From Reclinomonas americana ATCC 50394 (lineage: Eukaryota > Jakobida > Jakobea > Jakobida): a stretch of 64,000 nt of DNA. Positions 27,501-39,418 of this stretch are shown in pieces. The translations under genes were made by a program, and so were the position numbers. The notes beneath the pieces are model-generated. The model worked only from the letters and a program-made list of their open reading frames with translations. It did not search any database and was not told the DNA's origin. The stretch spans positions 180,619 to 244,618 of the forward strand of contig PS015039.1 of assembly GCA_048213135.1 (NCBI GenBank), in the 5' to 3' direction. How positions within the stretch are numbered: position 1 is the first letter of the stretch; every line of letters starts with the position of its first letter.

Positions 27501-29914
27501 GAGGTTCTGAATGCGCCCCATGAGCATCAGCAGCAAGTCGCGCTCGTTGGTCGTCGGTTCGATCACGGAGCGGCTGTTGGAGGCACCGCTGCCCGGCTGC
27601 CGCGGGGGGAAGCCGAAGGGGAAGACGGCGTTGCCGAGGCGGCGGACGGCGGTGAACGAGGTGATGCCACGCTCCCAGTTGACCGTGGGACCATCGGCGC
27701 TGACCGCCGGGTGGAAAATGGCACTGGCCACGATGATTTCGCGCTGGTTGGTGGTCTCGTTGAGGTAGGTCTTGAGCGACAGTGACATCAACGACATTGG
27801 CGGTCCTTCGCCATTCGGCAGCGGCGGTTTCGCATCGAGGCTGATCGACTTGGGGTCGTTGATCGACAACTCGAAGCGCGAGTGCGACACTGGCACGCCG
27901 TCGACCGGTGCAAAGTTCCGCACGCGGATCCAGCACGGGCCGTGCAGTCGGCGCTTCAACAGCAGGCGCTCCAGCGACGACGACGTGCGACCAAACACGT
28001 GCGAGTACGTGCGGCCGGAGCACAGGTCCTCCGGGAAGGCCGGCTCTGTGTGGCACGATCGAGGAGGTTGGTGATGGGTTCTGCAATATGTACAAGAGAG
28101 GAGGCGTCGACGGTTGCACTCACCATTGCTGCTGTAGATCACCTTGATGTACTCGTGATTGTGGCGCGGCACATCTTCGAGCTCAAACGCGTAGCGGCGC
28201 TTGACGGGCTTCATGCGCACATTGCGCGCACGCACCTGCTCGACCATGACCGACACCACCTCCTCCATGACGTCGTCCGCAGAGGGATGGAAGTCGAGCT
28301 CGTTGCCGCGAATGTCGTGCGCAAACTCGCGTGGCAAGAAGAACAGCTCGCGCGGAATGTTGTCGACGACCAGACACACACTGCGCGCGGCACGCATACA
28401 AACACACAGGTGATCAGTGCAAGGGGCAGCGATGGGGAAGAGCTGCTTTGCATGCTCACCTGGCGTACTTGTTGGGCGCCACCTGCGCCTTGCAAAAGAG
28501 GTACACGCACGACGCATTGCGCTCGTACTCGTACGCATCAAAGAAGAAGAGTGACAGGGAGCCGTCGTCGGCCACTGGCAACTGTGCGCCGTCGTCACTC
28601 ATGATGGTGGCTGTGCGAGTGCGTTGTTGTGAGCGCGTGCATGATAAACATGGTGGTGCACACCGTGCGCGCNNNNNNNNNNNNNNNNNNNNGCGGCAGC
28701 CGCCTCGGCCGCAGCCTGTGACGAGCAACGGGTGAGACACCAATCGTGGCAAAAAAACACAAGGGAGAAAAATTACCTCGGCCAGCGTGGACGCCAGGGT
28801 GGGAGGAGCGGATTTGCGTTGCTGAGCAGCCTCTTGCAACTTTTGCAACACACTCGGATCCATCATCACGTCGTCACCATCGTCGTCCTCGCACGGGAAT
28901 TCGTCTGCCGAACTCGCGGTGGTGGCTGCTGTGGCGGCAGTCGGCGCGGCCGGTCGCTTGAACACCGGCACAGTCGGCACCAACTGCGCCGGTGCTACGG
29001 CAGTCGGCAGAATCGACTTCATGGGAATGGCGGAGACGAGAGGCGCCGGTCGATCATCAATCTCCGACAGCAGCGACTCGAGCAGCGCATCGGCATCGTC
29101 GCCACCGGCCGTCGACCCACCATTGGCCAACGCGGCCGCTGCAGCCGCCGCCGCCGCTCCAGCCGACGGCATCTTGGGGATCTCTGTCGCCGTCGGAACC
29201 AGTGCCGACAGACCGCCCACACCGGAGGTACTGCCCTTGTTGCCACCTGCGAGGAATGATGAGAAAGAGGAGAGAAACACGGGCGGGGCGAGCGACGCAA
29301 TCACGAACCGAGAAAGTAGCTGAAACTGCGCGGGTCCAGCTCAGCCCTCCTCCGTCGCGGCTTGCGCGGCTTCTTCTCCTTTTGCTCGCCTACACAGCGA
29401 AGTCAGTCCTCGGCTCACTGTCTCCACTGGAGAATTCTGCGCCACTCACCATCCTCCTCGCCCGCGCCGGGTCCTTCATCCGAACTGTACTCGTCGTAAA
29501 AGTCGTCCTCCATCTCCACGCGATTGCCGTCTATCGCACACACACACGCTCAGCATCACTCCAATGCACTCACTTGCCAACACACTCACACACACGCACC
29601 CTCGTCGACAATGAACCCGTCCATGTCCTCATCCTCATCCTCGTCCTCTTCCGGTTGCGGTCGCCGCCGAGGCGCGCTCTTCTTGCCCTTGGAGCGACGA
29701 CTACGTTGCCGAAACACACCCACATCATAGTCGCCCTCATCTCCACCCTCCTCCTCTTCATCCTCCACCTCATCCTCCTCCTCATCACGCCCCTGCACAC
29801 AACGACTGAGCAACACACACATAGAGAAGAGCGCGCATGAACCACGCAAACCTTTCCCTGCTTCAGGCGCTTCTTCGCCGCCAACTCACGCAACCACTCC
29901 TCGCGGTCGCCCAT
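24537..29914 (-). CDS. POLA1: DNA polymerase alpha catalytic subunit
   Basis: B-family replicative polymerase that extends RNA primers within the Pol alpha-primase complex. It starts at 29914 ([19 protein letters not shown]). An acidic and low-complexity N-terminal region extends to about 28780. Pol-alpha-specific blocks then follow: [19 protein letters not shown] (about 28350), [19 protein letters not shown], the inactive exonuclease block [19 protein letters not shown] (about 27500) and [17 protein letters not shown]. The palm motifs are on the inverted contig 26310-26842. Motif [12 protein letters not shown], is at about 26235-26205, then [15 protein letters not shown] and [34 protein letters not shown] and [19 protein letters not shown] follow, with the stop at 24537. 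The C-terminal zinc modules have lost most of the expected cysteines. Two gaps (26843-26954, 28673-28692) remove part of the protein. Confidence 0.92.
26290..26309. other. Assembly gap (20 N)
   Basis: Fixed-size run of N inside POLA1. After correcting the neighbouring contig it should hold only part of the intron before motif C. Confidence 1.
26310..26842 (+). CDS. POLA1: POLA1 catalytic-core exons on an inverted contig
   Basis: This contig between two N gaps encodes polymerase alpha sequence on the plus strand, while the rest of the gene is on the minus strand. It begins inside motif A ([18 protein letters not shown]; the preceding DFNSLYPSI is in a gap). An intron follows (about 26387-26432), then an acidic insert. 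[14 protein letters not shown] and motif [21 protein letters not shown] (about 26691-26750), come next. It ends at GLE followed by GT at 26841, an intron donor. The matching acceptor, CAG before VVYGDTDS, is at about 26238 on the minus strand. Flipping the contig in place restores strand, order and splicing, so this is a scaffolding error and not a second gene. Confidence 0.9.
26843..26954. other. Assembly gap (112 N)
   Basis: Run of N inside POLA1. About 100 or more residues of the family between the YLLEHTW-like region and motif A are missing here, so the true gap is longer than drawn. Confidence 1.
28673..28692. other. Assembly gap (20 N)
   Basis: Fixed-size run of N in the low-complexity N-terminal part of POLA1. 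Confidence 1.
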
Positions 29915-30027
29915 TTGAAGTCGCAAACACAAAAGTGAGAAGAAGAGCAACCCCGGACAATCCACCGCGCGCGGGAAGCTGACGTCATGCCGAATGTCCA
30001 ATCTGCAAAACTCACACTTTGATCGCG
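29915..30027. promoter_or_regulatory. Bidirectional promoter region, POLA1 / decarboxylase
   Basis: 113 bp separate the divergent start codons of POLA1 (minus) and the decarboxylase (plus). No TATA box or other named element is evident. Confidence 0.45.
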
Positions 30028-32723
30028 ATGAGTGCAGAGAGCGGTCTTGGCCAGCTGCAAACGTGAGAAAGAGAGAAAACGAGAGAGGCAAAGAGATAAA
30101 ACGCACTCATTTTACTCTCTGTCTCTCTTTTCTCAGGCTTGATCCCTCATGGTGGTGGATTCCGCACGCAGACGTGGTGCGATCTGCAGTGGAGGCACAC
30201 GGGTCGCCGCTGTATGTGTATCATGGGGACTCAGTGCGCGATAGAGCGCGTGAGCTGCGCGAGTCGTTGCTTGCGGAGAATGGAGGTCCACTGGCGCGTG
30301 TGTGGTACGCCATCAAGGCCAATGAGAACGTGCAGGTGCTGGACATTGTGCGGCGAGAGGGCATTGGATTCGAGTGTGTCAGCATTGGTGAGTGCGTCGA
30401 CGTCGGGGGGGGGGGGGGGGGGAGTTGTCAGACCATCTTGTCAGGTGCATGACGCGCGTGCAGAGGAGGTGCGGTTCGTCATGCAGCAGTTTNNNNNNNN
30501 NNNNNNNNNNNNNNNNNNNNNNNNNNNNNNNNNNNNNNNNNNNNNNNNNNNNNNNNNNNNNNNNNNNNNNNNNNNNNNNNNNNNNNNNNNNNNNNNNNNN
30601 NNNNNNNNNNNNNNNNNNNNNNNNNNNNNNNNNNNNNNNNNNNNNNNNNNNNNNNNNNNNNNNNNNNNNNNNNNNNNNNNNNNNNNNNNNNNNNNNNNNN
30701 NNNNNNNNNNNNNNNNNNNNNNNNNNNNNNNNNNNNNNNNNNNNNNNNNNNNNNNNNNNNNNNNNNNNNNNNNNNNNNNNNNNNNNNNNNNNNNNNNNNN
30801 NNNNNNNNNNNNNNNNNNNNNNNNNNNNNNNNNNNNNNNNNNNNNNNNNNNNNNNNNNNNNNNNNNNNNNNNNNNNNNNNNNNNNNNNNNNNNNNNNNNN
30901 NNNNNNNNNNNNNNNNNNNNNNNNNNNNNNNNNNNNNNNNNNNNNNNNNNNNNNNNNNNNNNNNNNNNNNNNNNNNNNNNNNNNNNNNNNNNNNNNNNNN
31001 NNNNNNCCGATGGTGAACGCGGCCACCGACATTCTGTTCACGCCCAACTTTTGCCACCTGCGCGAGTACGAGGAGGCGTTCGAGGCGGGCGTCGGATTCG
31101 TGACGATTGACAATGTGTCGCTGTTGGAGAGTGCGAGGTCGGCGCGCGTGTTTGCCGATCGGCAAGTGTTTGTGCGCATCGATCCGGGTGATGAGTTGAA
31201 GCGCGGCCATCACAAGAAGGTGCACACGGCGGGGCATGCGAGTAAGTTTGGCGTGGTGCTCGCCGACCTGCCGCGTCTGGCCGAGTTGGTGGCGCAGCAC
31301 AATGTGGTGCGTTGTGTTCTCCCCATCTTCTCCTCTCATTGTTTTTCCGACGGCGGCGACCACAGTCGGTCATTGGCGTGCATGCACACGTCGGCAGCGG
31401 CATTCACGACTCGGAGTCGTGGGCGCACACGCTGGCGGTGCTGGCCAAGGCCGCGAAAACACACTTTGCCGCCACACTCAAGTACATCAACATGGGTGGC
31501 GGACTGGGCATTCCCGTGCACCCTCTCGACCCGCCCCTGAACGTGCGCGCCGTNNNNNNNNNNNNNNNNNNNNNNNNNNNNNNNNNNNNNNNNNNNNNNN
31601 NNNNNNNNNNNNNNNNNNNNNNNNNNNNNNNNNNNNNNNNNNNNNNNNNNNNNNNNNNNNNNNNNNNNNNNNNNNNNNNNNNNNNNNNNNNNNNNNNNNN
31701 NNNNNNNNNNNNNNNNNNNNNNNNNNNNNNNNNNNNNNNNNNNNNNNNNNNNNNNNNNNNNNNNNNNNNNNNNNNNNNNNNNNNNNNNNNNNNNNNNNNN
31801 NNNNNNNNNNNNNNNNNNNNNNNNNNNNNNNNNNNNNNNNNNNNNNNNNNNNNNNNNNNNNNNNNNNNNNNNNNNNNNNNNNNNNNNNNNNNNNNNNNNN
31901 NNNNNNNNNNNNNNNNNNNNNNNNNNNNNNNNNNNNNNNNNNNNNNNNNNNNNNNNNNNNNNNNNNNNNNNNNNNNNNNNNNNNNNNNNNNNNNNNNNNN
32001 NNNNNNNNNNNNNNNNNNNNNNNNNNNNNNNNNNNNNNNNNNNNNNNNNNNNNNNNNNNNNNNNNNNNNNNNNNNNNNNNNNNNNNNNNNNNNNNNNNNN
32101 NNNNNNNNNNNNNNNNNNNNNNNNNNNNNNNNNNNNNNNNNNNNNNNNNNNNNNNNNNNNNNNNNNNNNNNNNNNNNNNNNNNNNNNNNNNNNNNNNNNN
32201 NNNNNNNNNNNNNNNNNNNNNNNNNNNNNGGCCGCCGCAGTGTCCGAGGCGGTCGCCGCCGCCGGCATTGACTCGATACAGCTGTGGATGGAGCCGGGGC
32301 GATTCCTCATCGCACAGGCCGGTATCCTCGTCACTCGCGTCACGCAGTGCAAGCACAAGGGCGAGGGTCACCACTACGTCGGCGTCGACACGGGCATGAA
32401 CTCGCTGATCCGACCCGCACTGGTGAGCTCGCCTCCACAGTGACGCACGCCAAGATTATGCTGCTGCTCACACAGATAGGGGGGCGCAGTACGAGGCCTA
32501 CCACCCCATTGTCAACCTGACGCGCGTGGACGCCCCCTGCGAGTGGCAACACTGCGATGTGGTCGGGCCAATCTGCGAGACCGGCGACATTCTCGGCCTC
32601 GATCGCTGTCTCCCCGCCACGCAACCCGACGACATTATCGTCATTGGCAACGCCGGTGCCTACGGTCGTTCCATGAGCTCCCACTACAACATGCGTGAGC
32701 CGGCCAAGGAGATCATGGTGTGA
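30028..32723 (+). CDS. lysA: Diaminopimelate decarboxylase-like PLP enzyme (fold III)
   Basis: Family reaction: decarboxylation of meso-diaminopimelate to lysine. The start at 30028 (MSAESGLGQLQT) is supported because it splices in frame to the exon at 30136 (LDPSWWWIPHADVV). The PLP lysine lies in WYAIKANENVQVL (Lys codon 30315-30317). Downstream motifs are GFECVSIGE, TPNFCHLREYEEAFEAG, KKVHTAGHASKFGV, VIGVHAHVGSGIHDSESW, the glycine loop NMGGGLGIP (about 31490), MEPGRFLIAQAGILVTRVTQ (about 32287), DTGMNSLIRPAL, the active-site block VVGPICETGDILGL (about 32560) and NAGAYGRSMSSHYN. The stop is at 32721. These blocks resemble the C-terminal half of bacterial bifunctional aspartokinase/DAP decarboxylase more than standard LysA, but no kinase half is present. 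Two gaps (30493-31006, 31554-32229) hide middle parts. An arginine or other decarboxylase specificity is less likely. Confidence 0.85.
30405..30422. repeat. Poly-G tract (18 G)
   Basis: Homopolymer of 18 G inside the second intron of the decarboxylase gene, on the coding strand. Its length is likely error-prone. Confidence 0.9.
30493..31006. other. Assembly gap (514 N)
   Basis: Run of N inside the decarboxylase gene, between the PLP-lysine region and the TPNFCHLREYEEA block. The flanking contigs agree in strand. Confidence 1.
31554..32229. other. Assembly gap (676 N)
   Basis: Run of N inside the decarboxylase gene, between the glycine-loop exon and the EPGR exon. Confidence 1.
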
Positions 32724-32750
32724 GCAAAAAAGAATGCATTCGATTTGTGT

Positions 32751-33143
32751 TCACTGGCACACCAGCATCGCCAGTGCCCTTTCCACGTTTCCATCGCACT
32801 TTTTCAGTGCCTTCTTGGCCTCACTGCGCTCCAAGTCCAGCACCGTCGCCACCAGCGTCACATCATCACGCGACACTCGCACTCGTTCCCTGTGTGACAG
32901 CGTGTGTCAGAGAGTGTGCATGACACACACAGCAACACCTTCTTGACTCACCGCCCTGCATCCTCCCTCGGCTCACCGAGATCCGCCATGGCCTGAGCAG
33001 AGTGAGCAAAGAGAGACAGAGAGCGCGACATGTCATCTCACGCGCGCACTCACCGCCGCCACTCTTTGCTCGTCCATCAACACTTCCTCGGAGCCGCGCG
33101 CCTGCACGCTCTCCATCGCCGACGCTTGTCGCTGTGCGTCCAT
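32751..33143 (-). CDS. HYPK: HYPK-like UBA protein (NatA-associated)
   Basis: Small gene with three exons. Exon 1, 33143-33054, codes MDAQRQASAMESVQARGSEE... to DEQRVAA. Exon 2, 32992-32951, codes AMADLGEPREDAG. Exon 3, 32889-32751, codes ERVRVSRDDVTLVATVLDLE and ends with GNVERALAMLVCQ and a TGA. All junctions are GT...AG and keep frame, giving about 90 residues. The C-terminus matches the UBA-like domain of HYPK and NAC-alpha (VxxxDVxLVxxxLxLxxxxAxxALKxxxGNVxxAL). The preceding helix resembles HYPK (VxxAMxxLG). HYPK binds and regulates the ribosome-associated N-terminal acetyltransferase NatA. The stop is 27 bp from the convergent decarboxylase stop. NAC-alpha itself is unlikely because no NAC domain is present. 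Confidence 0.75.
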
Positions 33144-33572
33144 GTCTCTCTAAAGAAGAACAAAAGTATCACTGTGTTTTCATCGTCCACTCCAATCAAG
33201 CGAATCACACTTTGGTGGTGGGCGCTCAGACGAGGTGAGGTCACGCGCGCTAGTGTGCATGTACACACAGAGAGAAGAGAAAGACGCGCGTGCACACAGG
33301 CACACTGACAGAATGAGCGATTGATGATTTCTTGTGTGTGGAGAGAGTGGCGGGAAGATGGAAACAAATTCGCAGTGTCGCAAGAGTTTAAAGAAAAATG
33401 CAATTGTGTGTCGCAGTGTCGAGTCGCATGTGTAGAAAGTGTGTCGATGTGAGTGGAGAATGCGCGTGCGTGCGTTGTGTGTGCGTGCGTAATGGCCATG
33501 TCAACACTTGCCCCACACACACAAACGCAAGCGAGTTGTCTCTCACTTTGTGTTTCTGTGATCACGCAGAGC
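33144..33572. promoter_or_regulatory. Intergenic region between divergent HYPK and bromodomain genes
   Basis: About 430 bp with no supported coding sequence. It is rich in TGTGTG/CACACA and GA stretches. A CGCAG just before the plus-strand ATG at 33573 could be a splice acceptor, so a 5' UTR exon for the bromodomain gene may lie here. Confidence 0.45.
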
Positions 33573-36500
33573 ATGTCGAGCAGGAAGCGACCGCCAGCAG
33601 AGGCTGCGGCGAGTGCGTTGGTTGTCCCGCCACCTGTGCTGGGCAAACGCGCTGCTGCCTCTGAGGACAACTCGCTTTCATCGTCGTCGTCGCCACCGCC
33701 GCACGAGCAGTGGAGCAACGGTGACAACGATGAGCCTCCGGCCAAGAAGCGACCAGGGTCTGTCTCGCGTGTCTGTGGCACAGTGGGAGAGAGAGAGAGA
33801 GAGTTGACTGACGGCGTGGCGTGTGCGCAGATCGAGTATCGACGATGCGGCGGCCTTGGCGATGATGCAGTTGGGATCGCCGGGCTCGACGGCGCGACCG
33901 TTGCGTGTTCTCTTCTGTGTGTTGTGGCTCACTGCTATCGTTTGTGCGCTCACTGTGCATCGGCGACTCGGCAGGCGCAAGAAGACCAAGACGATTGGGG
34001 GTGTCGCGTCGGCTGGCAAGTCCTCGTCGAAGAGTGCGCCGGCTGCGGTGCAGTCGCTGTCGACGCCACCGCCCACATCGCGGCGGCCCATCGTCCATCC
34101 GACGTCGACGCCTGTGCTTCCCGCAGATGACGGCTCGTTGTCGGCCGGCGATCAGAAGCTGATGCATGAGTTGATTCAGCAGATGGTGGCGTTGGATCCA
34201 GAAGGGGTCTACTATCCGCCAGTGCTGGTGGAGATGCTGCCGAACTACTTGGATGTCGTGCAGCAGCCGATCTCGGTGTCGGAGGTGGAGAGTCGTATCA
34301 GCCAGCGTTATTCGTCCTGGTCGGAATTCCTGGTGCGTCTTCGTAAGACCTCTCCCCTCTCCTCCTTCTCTCTCTCGCCTTATTCTCACTCGCGTTCTCC
34401 TCTTAACGCAGGGCGAATTGCGTCTCGTGTTTGTGAACGCCATGAGGTACAACGCGCCGAAATCCATCTTTCACGACATTGCGCGCGAATGCAACGACAC
34501 GATCTCGGCATTTGTGGACGCGCACGGACTGGGCAGTGTGGACCCGGGTCCCCGCGGCACCATTCCGTTTGTTCCCTTCGTACGGCCAGCAGCCTCATCG
34601 TCCAAGAAGAAGAAGAAGAAGGGACCGAGTACGCCGTCCACACCCGCGGTACGGCTCTTTGCGGACGAGGACGACGACGGCAGCGTGCACAAGAGCAGCA
34701 ACAACAAGAAGAAGAAGCAGTCAAAGGCGGCGGGGTCTGCAGGCGGCGTCGCGGCTGAGGATGCCGGCGCGTCGCCGTCGAGTCCGACCCTGCTGCGGTT
34801 ACCGCGCTTGTCGGTGTCGTTGAAGGTGGCCGAGTCGGAGGACGGGAATGGGCACGCCGGTGCAATGCCGCGGAGTGCCGGCCGTAGCGACAAGAAGAAG
34901 AAGAAGAAGGCATCGACTGCGGATGAGGTGCAGGGAATGGATGTTGATCCACAATCGCCGGCACCATCAGCCGGCGGTGGCGAGGCACAGCTCATCACGC
35001 CACCACAGCCGCCGTCACGCAATGCTGGTCGCGGATGTTTCGTACCGATGTTGTTGGGTTTTTTTGGTACGTTACTATTGATCGACTGACGCCCTCACGT
35101 CGCTGCAGCTGCACGCTTGTCGCTGGCAAGTCGCACCGTGCTGACCACCATGACCAGCATTGTGGACCGTCTTGTCAAGTTGCGTGGGCGACGCCTTTCG
35201 TGTCTCCGATGGCTGTTGCTGACCATGCTGGTTGCAGATTGGACGAATATCAAGTGTTTGTCGCACCGGTGGACCCGGTCGCTGTGCCGACGTACTACGA
35301 AGTCATCACGAGACCAATGGATTTGAGCACGCTGCGCTCCAATGTGGAAGCCGGTCACTTTAACACGCTGGAGGAGTTTGAGGTGTGTGGTCTGTGAGTG
35401 TGAAGAGTCTTATGACATAAAATCGACTCACATGGTGTCGGTGGGGATGTGTAGGAACCACTCATGTTGATCTTTGACAACGCCTCCGTCTTCAACCCGC
35501 CCTCCAGCATCTTTGCACAGGAGGCACAGCGTCTGCGTAACGAGGCTCTCAAGTTGCTCAAGGCCGCTCGAGGTGTGTTATGTGCACGCCCTCCTTTAAC
35601 AACCATGCCTGCCCTTCATTCATTCTGTACAAATCGCTCTGCAGCCGGGGAACCATTGTCGGTGACAACCGTCGCAACCCCTGCGTCGGTCGGCAAGGAC
35701 GCGTCGTCGCGGAAATCGGGCAGCCGGCAGGCCGTGGGCGGCACGCCTGTGCCATCGAACCGCGGCAGCACGAGTGTCACCACTACCACACCGTCGGCAA
35801 TGGTGAGCGAGTCGCCGCTCGCAGCTCCCGCGCCGCGCCGTGTGAGCGTAAGCAAGAAGGAGGTCGTCGCCCTCGCCTTCCCCATGTCGGAAGCGAAGCG
35901 CGCACGATACGTACAGCAAGTACCCGAGTCGTTCCAGTCGCAGATGTTGGCGCTGGTCGACAAGCTGGCGCGCAAGGACACACACCAATGGTTCGAAATG
36001 CCAGTCACCGACGATATTGCACCGGGCTACAGCAAGATCATTCGCAAGCCGATGGACTTTTACACGCTGCGCAACAATGTTCGCAGCGGGCTGTACGTGC
36101 ACTTTGAGGACTTTGAGGTGAGCGGGTGACGGTCTATTTGTGTTTGTGTGGCCTGCTCGTGTCTCACTGTGTGTGTGTGTTGGCACAGAAACACGCGCTT
36201 CTAATCTTTGACAATTGCACGACGTACAATGACGCCACGACTGAGTTCCACCAAGTGGCTCGCACGCTGCGCGAGGTGGCTGTGGAGTTGCTGGGCAAGC
36301 TGCGCGACAAGCTTGTCGCGCACAACACGACGGTGCTGGAGGCGGAGGAGAAGAAGTGGCAGATTGCGAATGGCATTTCTCCCACAGAAGGAGAGCGCAA
36401 ATCGCGACGTGCCAGCAAGAAGCGTGAAAAGGGTGAGATTCTCTACCCGACCGTGTGTTGTGTGATGCGAGTGGCGCTCACGTTAGCGGTGCAGAGGATG

Positions 36501-39398
36501 ATGTTGACGAGGGCTTTGGAGACGAGGATATTGACGAGGAGGAGTACGAGGAGATTCTCAAGCAGACGCTGTCGAAGATCAAGAGGTTTGTGCAAGAGAC
36601 GATCGTCAAGGAGACGTTGCCCGTGGGACTCATTGCTCGAATCGCAGGCACGATGCGGATCACCACTTTACGCACCCAGTCGACAAGAAGTTGTACAGCG
36701 ACTACTACGTCAAGATCGACAAGCCCAACGACTTTGGCACCACGTTGCGACGCATCAATCAAGGCCGATACCCCGAGTGGGTCGACTTCCGCGACGATTT
36801 GATGCTGATCTTTTCCAACGCAGAACGTGCGTGCCATCCACTGCGAAGATTCACACCATCGTGTGTTGTTGCCCATCGCCCTCCTTCAATGCAGGCTACT
36901 TTGGACCGTCGGATCCGCGACACAAGGCGGCGCAAATTCTGCGCACCCGTGCTGCGGGCATTCTGGACAAGGTGGCGGCCAAGTATGCCAAGTTGCCTCA
37001 GTTTATCGGTTCCACTGGCGGTAGCAGTGGCGGTGGCGCTGCTGCAAGTGGCGGCAGCTCCAGCTGGCCGAGGAAGCGAGAGTTGCGTGCTACACATGCG
37101 AAGATGATGATGCTGTGCAGCGTGCGTGTTGCTGACGACAATCCTGAACTGCGCAGGAGAGGCGAGAATCAAGTACCACTGTTCGGTGAGTTCCATGACC
37201 TGCGTGCCGTCCACTTTGCACTGCACATCTCTCTCTGCTCACGACCCATTTGCGTGCAGACAACTCTGCATATAGCATCATTCCCGCGGCATTCCGCAAT
37301 CCACCGACGTACATTGCAGCCGCTGGTGCGACCCTCAACCGTGTGTGCCACTACACCACACGATAGACTCATCACATCTCCCTTGGCTACAGACTGCCGT
37401 CACTGGCGTGGGTTTGTCGAGTATGTGGTGGCTCAGCTGCGCAAGTTGCGTCCTGGTGCTTCATGTCCGTGTTTTTCTGCGTGCGTCTCACCTCGTGGCG
37501 CAGATTGGATCCTGGCAACAAGTTCGCGGTGCTGCCGCGCGAGGAGACGTACCGACAGGTGGTGTTTTCGCCAGTGGACTGGGCATTTATCAACGAGCGA
37601 CTGACGTCAGCCTCGTACCGTTCCACCCGTACTGTCCGGGTACGTCTCTTGCATTCTCCCCATCCATTCACGGTGACGCTGACATTTCTTCCCCTGACGA
37701 CACACAGCGCGACATTTGGCTCATGTGTCACAACGCCGTCATGTTCTTCCCGGTGGATACGGAAATGTTCAACGCCGCCGAGTCGCTGTACCACACCGCC
37801 ATGGCGCGGCTGTCAGACATTGAGGAAGTGGCGCAAAAGGAGGTCGACGCCAATGGCCTCTTCACCTTCGAGTCCGACTTCCACGTGCCGGAACGTGCCA
37901 CCTGGCCACCCATGCCGCCGCGTCCGGTGACGCGCCCGGGCGAGCTTGGTCGCACGCAGTCGTCCTCTCAGCCGGCGCAGCGCGGTTCTGCTGCTGTGTC
38001 GCGCACGGGTGCACCTGTGGCCGGAGGCAATCCGGCGCTGATGGTGCCACCATCACTGCAGACGAATCCCTTCGCCGCCATGGCAGCAGCGGCTGCGGCT
38101 GCGATTGCTGGTCGACCGATTGGTGGCATGGCGGCGGCGCAGAATGTGGACCCCCTGCTGCGTCGGGTGCCCGGACCTGGCGGCCACGAGGTCTCCATTC
38201 GAGTGCCGCAGCATATTGCCCACGTGTACCCGCCTCCCGTGTACTTTGAGCCGGTGTGTTGTCGTCTTCCTGTATTCTTTCTTTTTGTGCAGGCATTGGC
38301 TGAACTTATTGTCGCGCGCGCACAGATTGGAGTGCCTGTGAACGGCCAGCAGAACTATCGTGTGATTTTCCCACCCGAACCGCCAGCTCCCGCTCCCGCA
38401 CCACCACCACCGCCGACCATTACTCGCACCGACGTTCAGCGCTTCATGACCACGAAGGTTGGCAAGTTCCTCGAGGACCACGGGCTGAGAAAAGTCGCCG
38501 ACATGGTACGAGTGCCGTTCCGGGAATGCGCACCACGTGCATCATCGCTCGACGCGAACCTCCCTTCGTCGTCGTCGGCGGCGGCAAGCGCAAGCGGCTG
38601 GTGAGTTGTATGTTGCTGATGGCTTGTTGGTGTGCGTGTGTGTGGCTCGCCGACTCATCGACTGCATTTGACAATAGGCGTGCCGCAACGAGTGCGACAG
38701 ACGATGCCGACGAGCTCCACCGACTGTCAGCTGCATTCGCGGTCTTTGCGAACCGTCACCCGGTGCGATCCGCAGACGCGGATGGAACCATGCAACATGA
38801 AGTCAGCGCACTCGCCCGGGCACTGGTCTGCATTTTTTGCTTGTGAAGTCGAAGCGGATGCGTGTGCGCAAGGATGCTCACCGCGTTGCGCGCAGTTGTC
38901 GGACCTACAAGCCGATGGCGCGGTTGTCGCCAGTGCTGCTCATGACGGCGACGACGATGACGACGCAATGCATGTCGACGCCCTCATTACGCTGAATCGC
39001 AGCCTGATTGATCGAGCAATCGCCGCTCCTCGCACGCGTTTGCGTGGCATTGGTTGGTGATGCCTCTGCGTTGGTACTGTAGTTCTACCCCCTGTGCCAT
39101 CTCTCACATAGGTCGCTTTCGCTCTTTCTGCAGATCCTGTAATGGCGCACTCGCTGGCGTCGCTGACCAGAAGAATGACGCCGGACTTGTACTTGCAAAA
39201 GGTTTGTGTTGCGGCGCACACTGCATCCACTGCATCGTGCCACCTTCTCACTCACCGCATCGACAGTGCGGTGCTGTTCCCCGGGCACCTGTGCCGCCCC
39301 CGCCCCCACCGGCACCGCCAGCATTGGAAGTGCCGCTGCTCGTGCAACCGGTGCAAGGCGATGTGGAGATGGCAGAGAGCAGCATAAGTAGCACATAA
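33573..39398 (+). CDS. Poly-bromodomain protein with five tandem bromodomain-like modules
   Basis: Starts MSSRKRPPAEAAAS with an N-terminus rich in KKR nuclear-type basic patches. Five acetyl-lysine-binding folds follow. BD1 (about 34140-34510) has YLDVVQQPISVSEVESRI then FVNAMRYNAP. BD2 (35230-35570) has YYEVITRPMDLSTLRSNV then LIFDNASVFNPPSS. BD3 (35930-36310) has YSKIIRKPMDFYTLRNNV then LIFDNCTTYND. BD4 (36640-36990) has YYVKIDKPNDFGTTLRRI then LIFSNAERYFG. BD5 (37500-37830) has the degenerate REETYRQVVFSPVDWAFI then MCHNAVMFFP. The conserved Asn is seen in FDNASVFN and FDNCTTYN. BD1 and BD5 deviate most. Poly-Lys/Ser linkers separate BD1 and BD2, and an Ala/Pro-rich region follows BD5. 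The protein ends in a Pro-rich tail, with the stop at 39396. This recalls polybromo/RSC subunits of SWI/SNF remodellers, but no BAH or HMG domain is visible. The last exons (38500-39250) are uncertain. Confidence 0.85.
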
Positions 39399-39418
39399 AC
39401 AGACAATGTTTCCGATCG

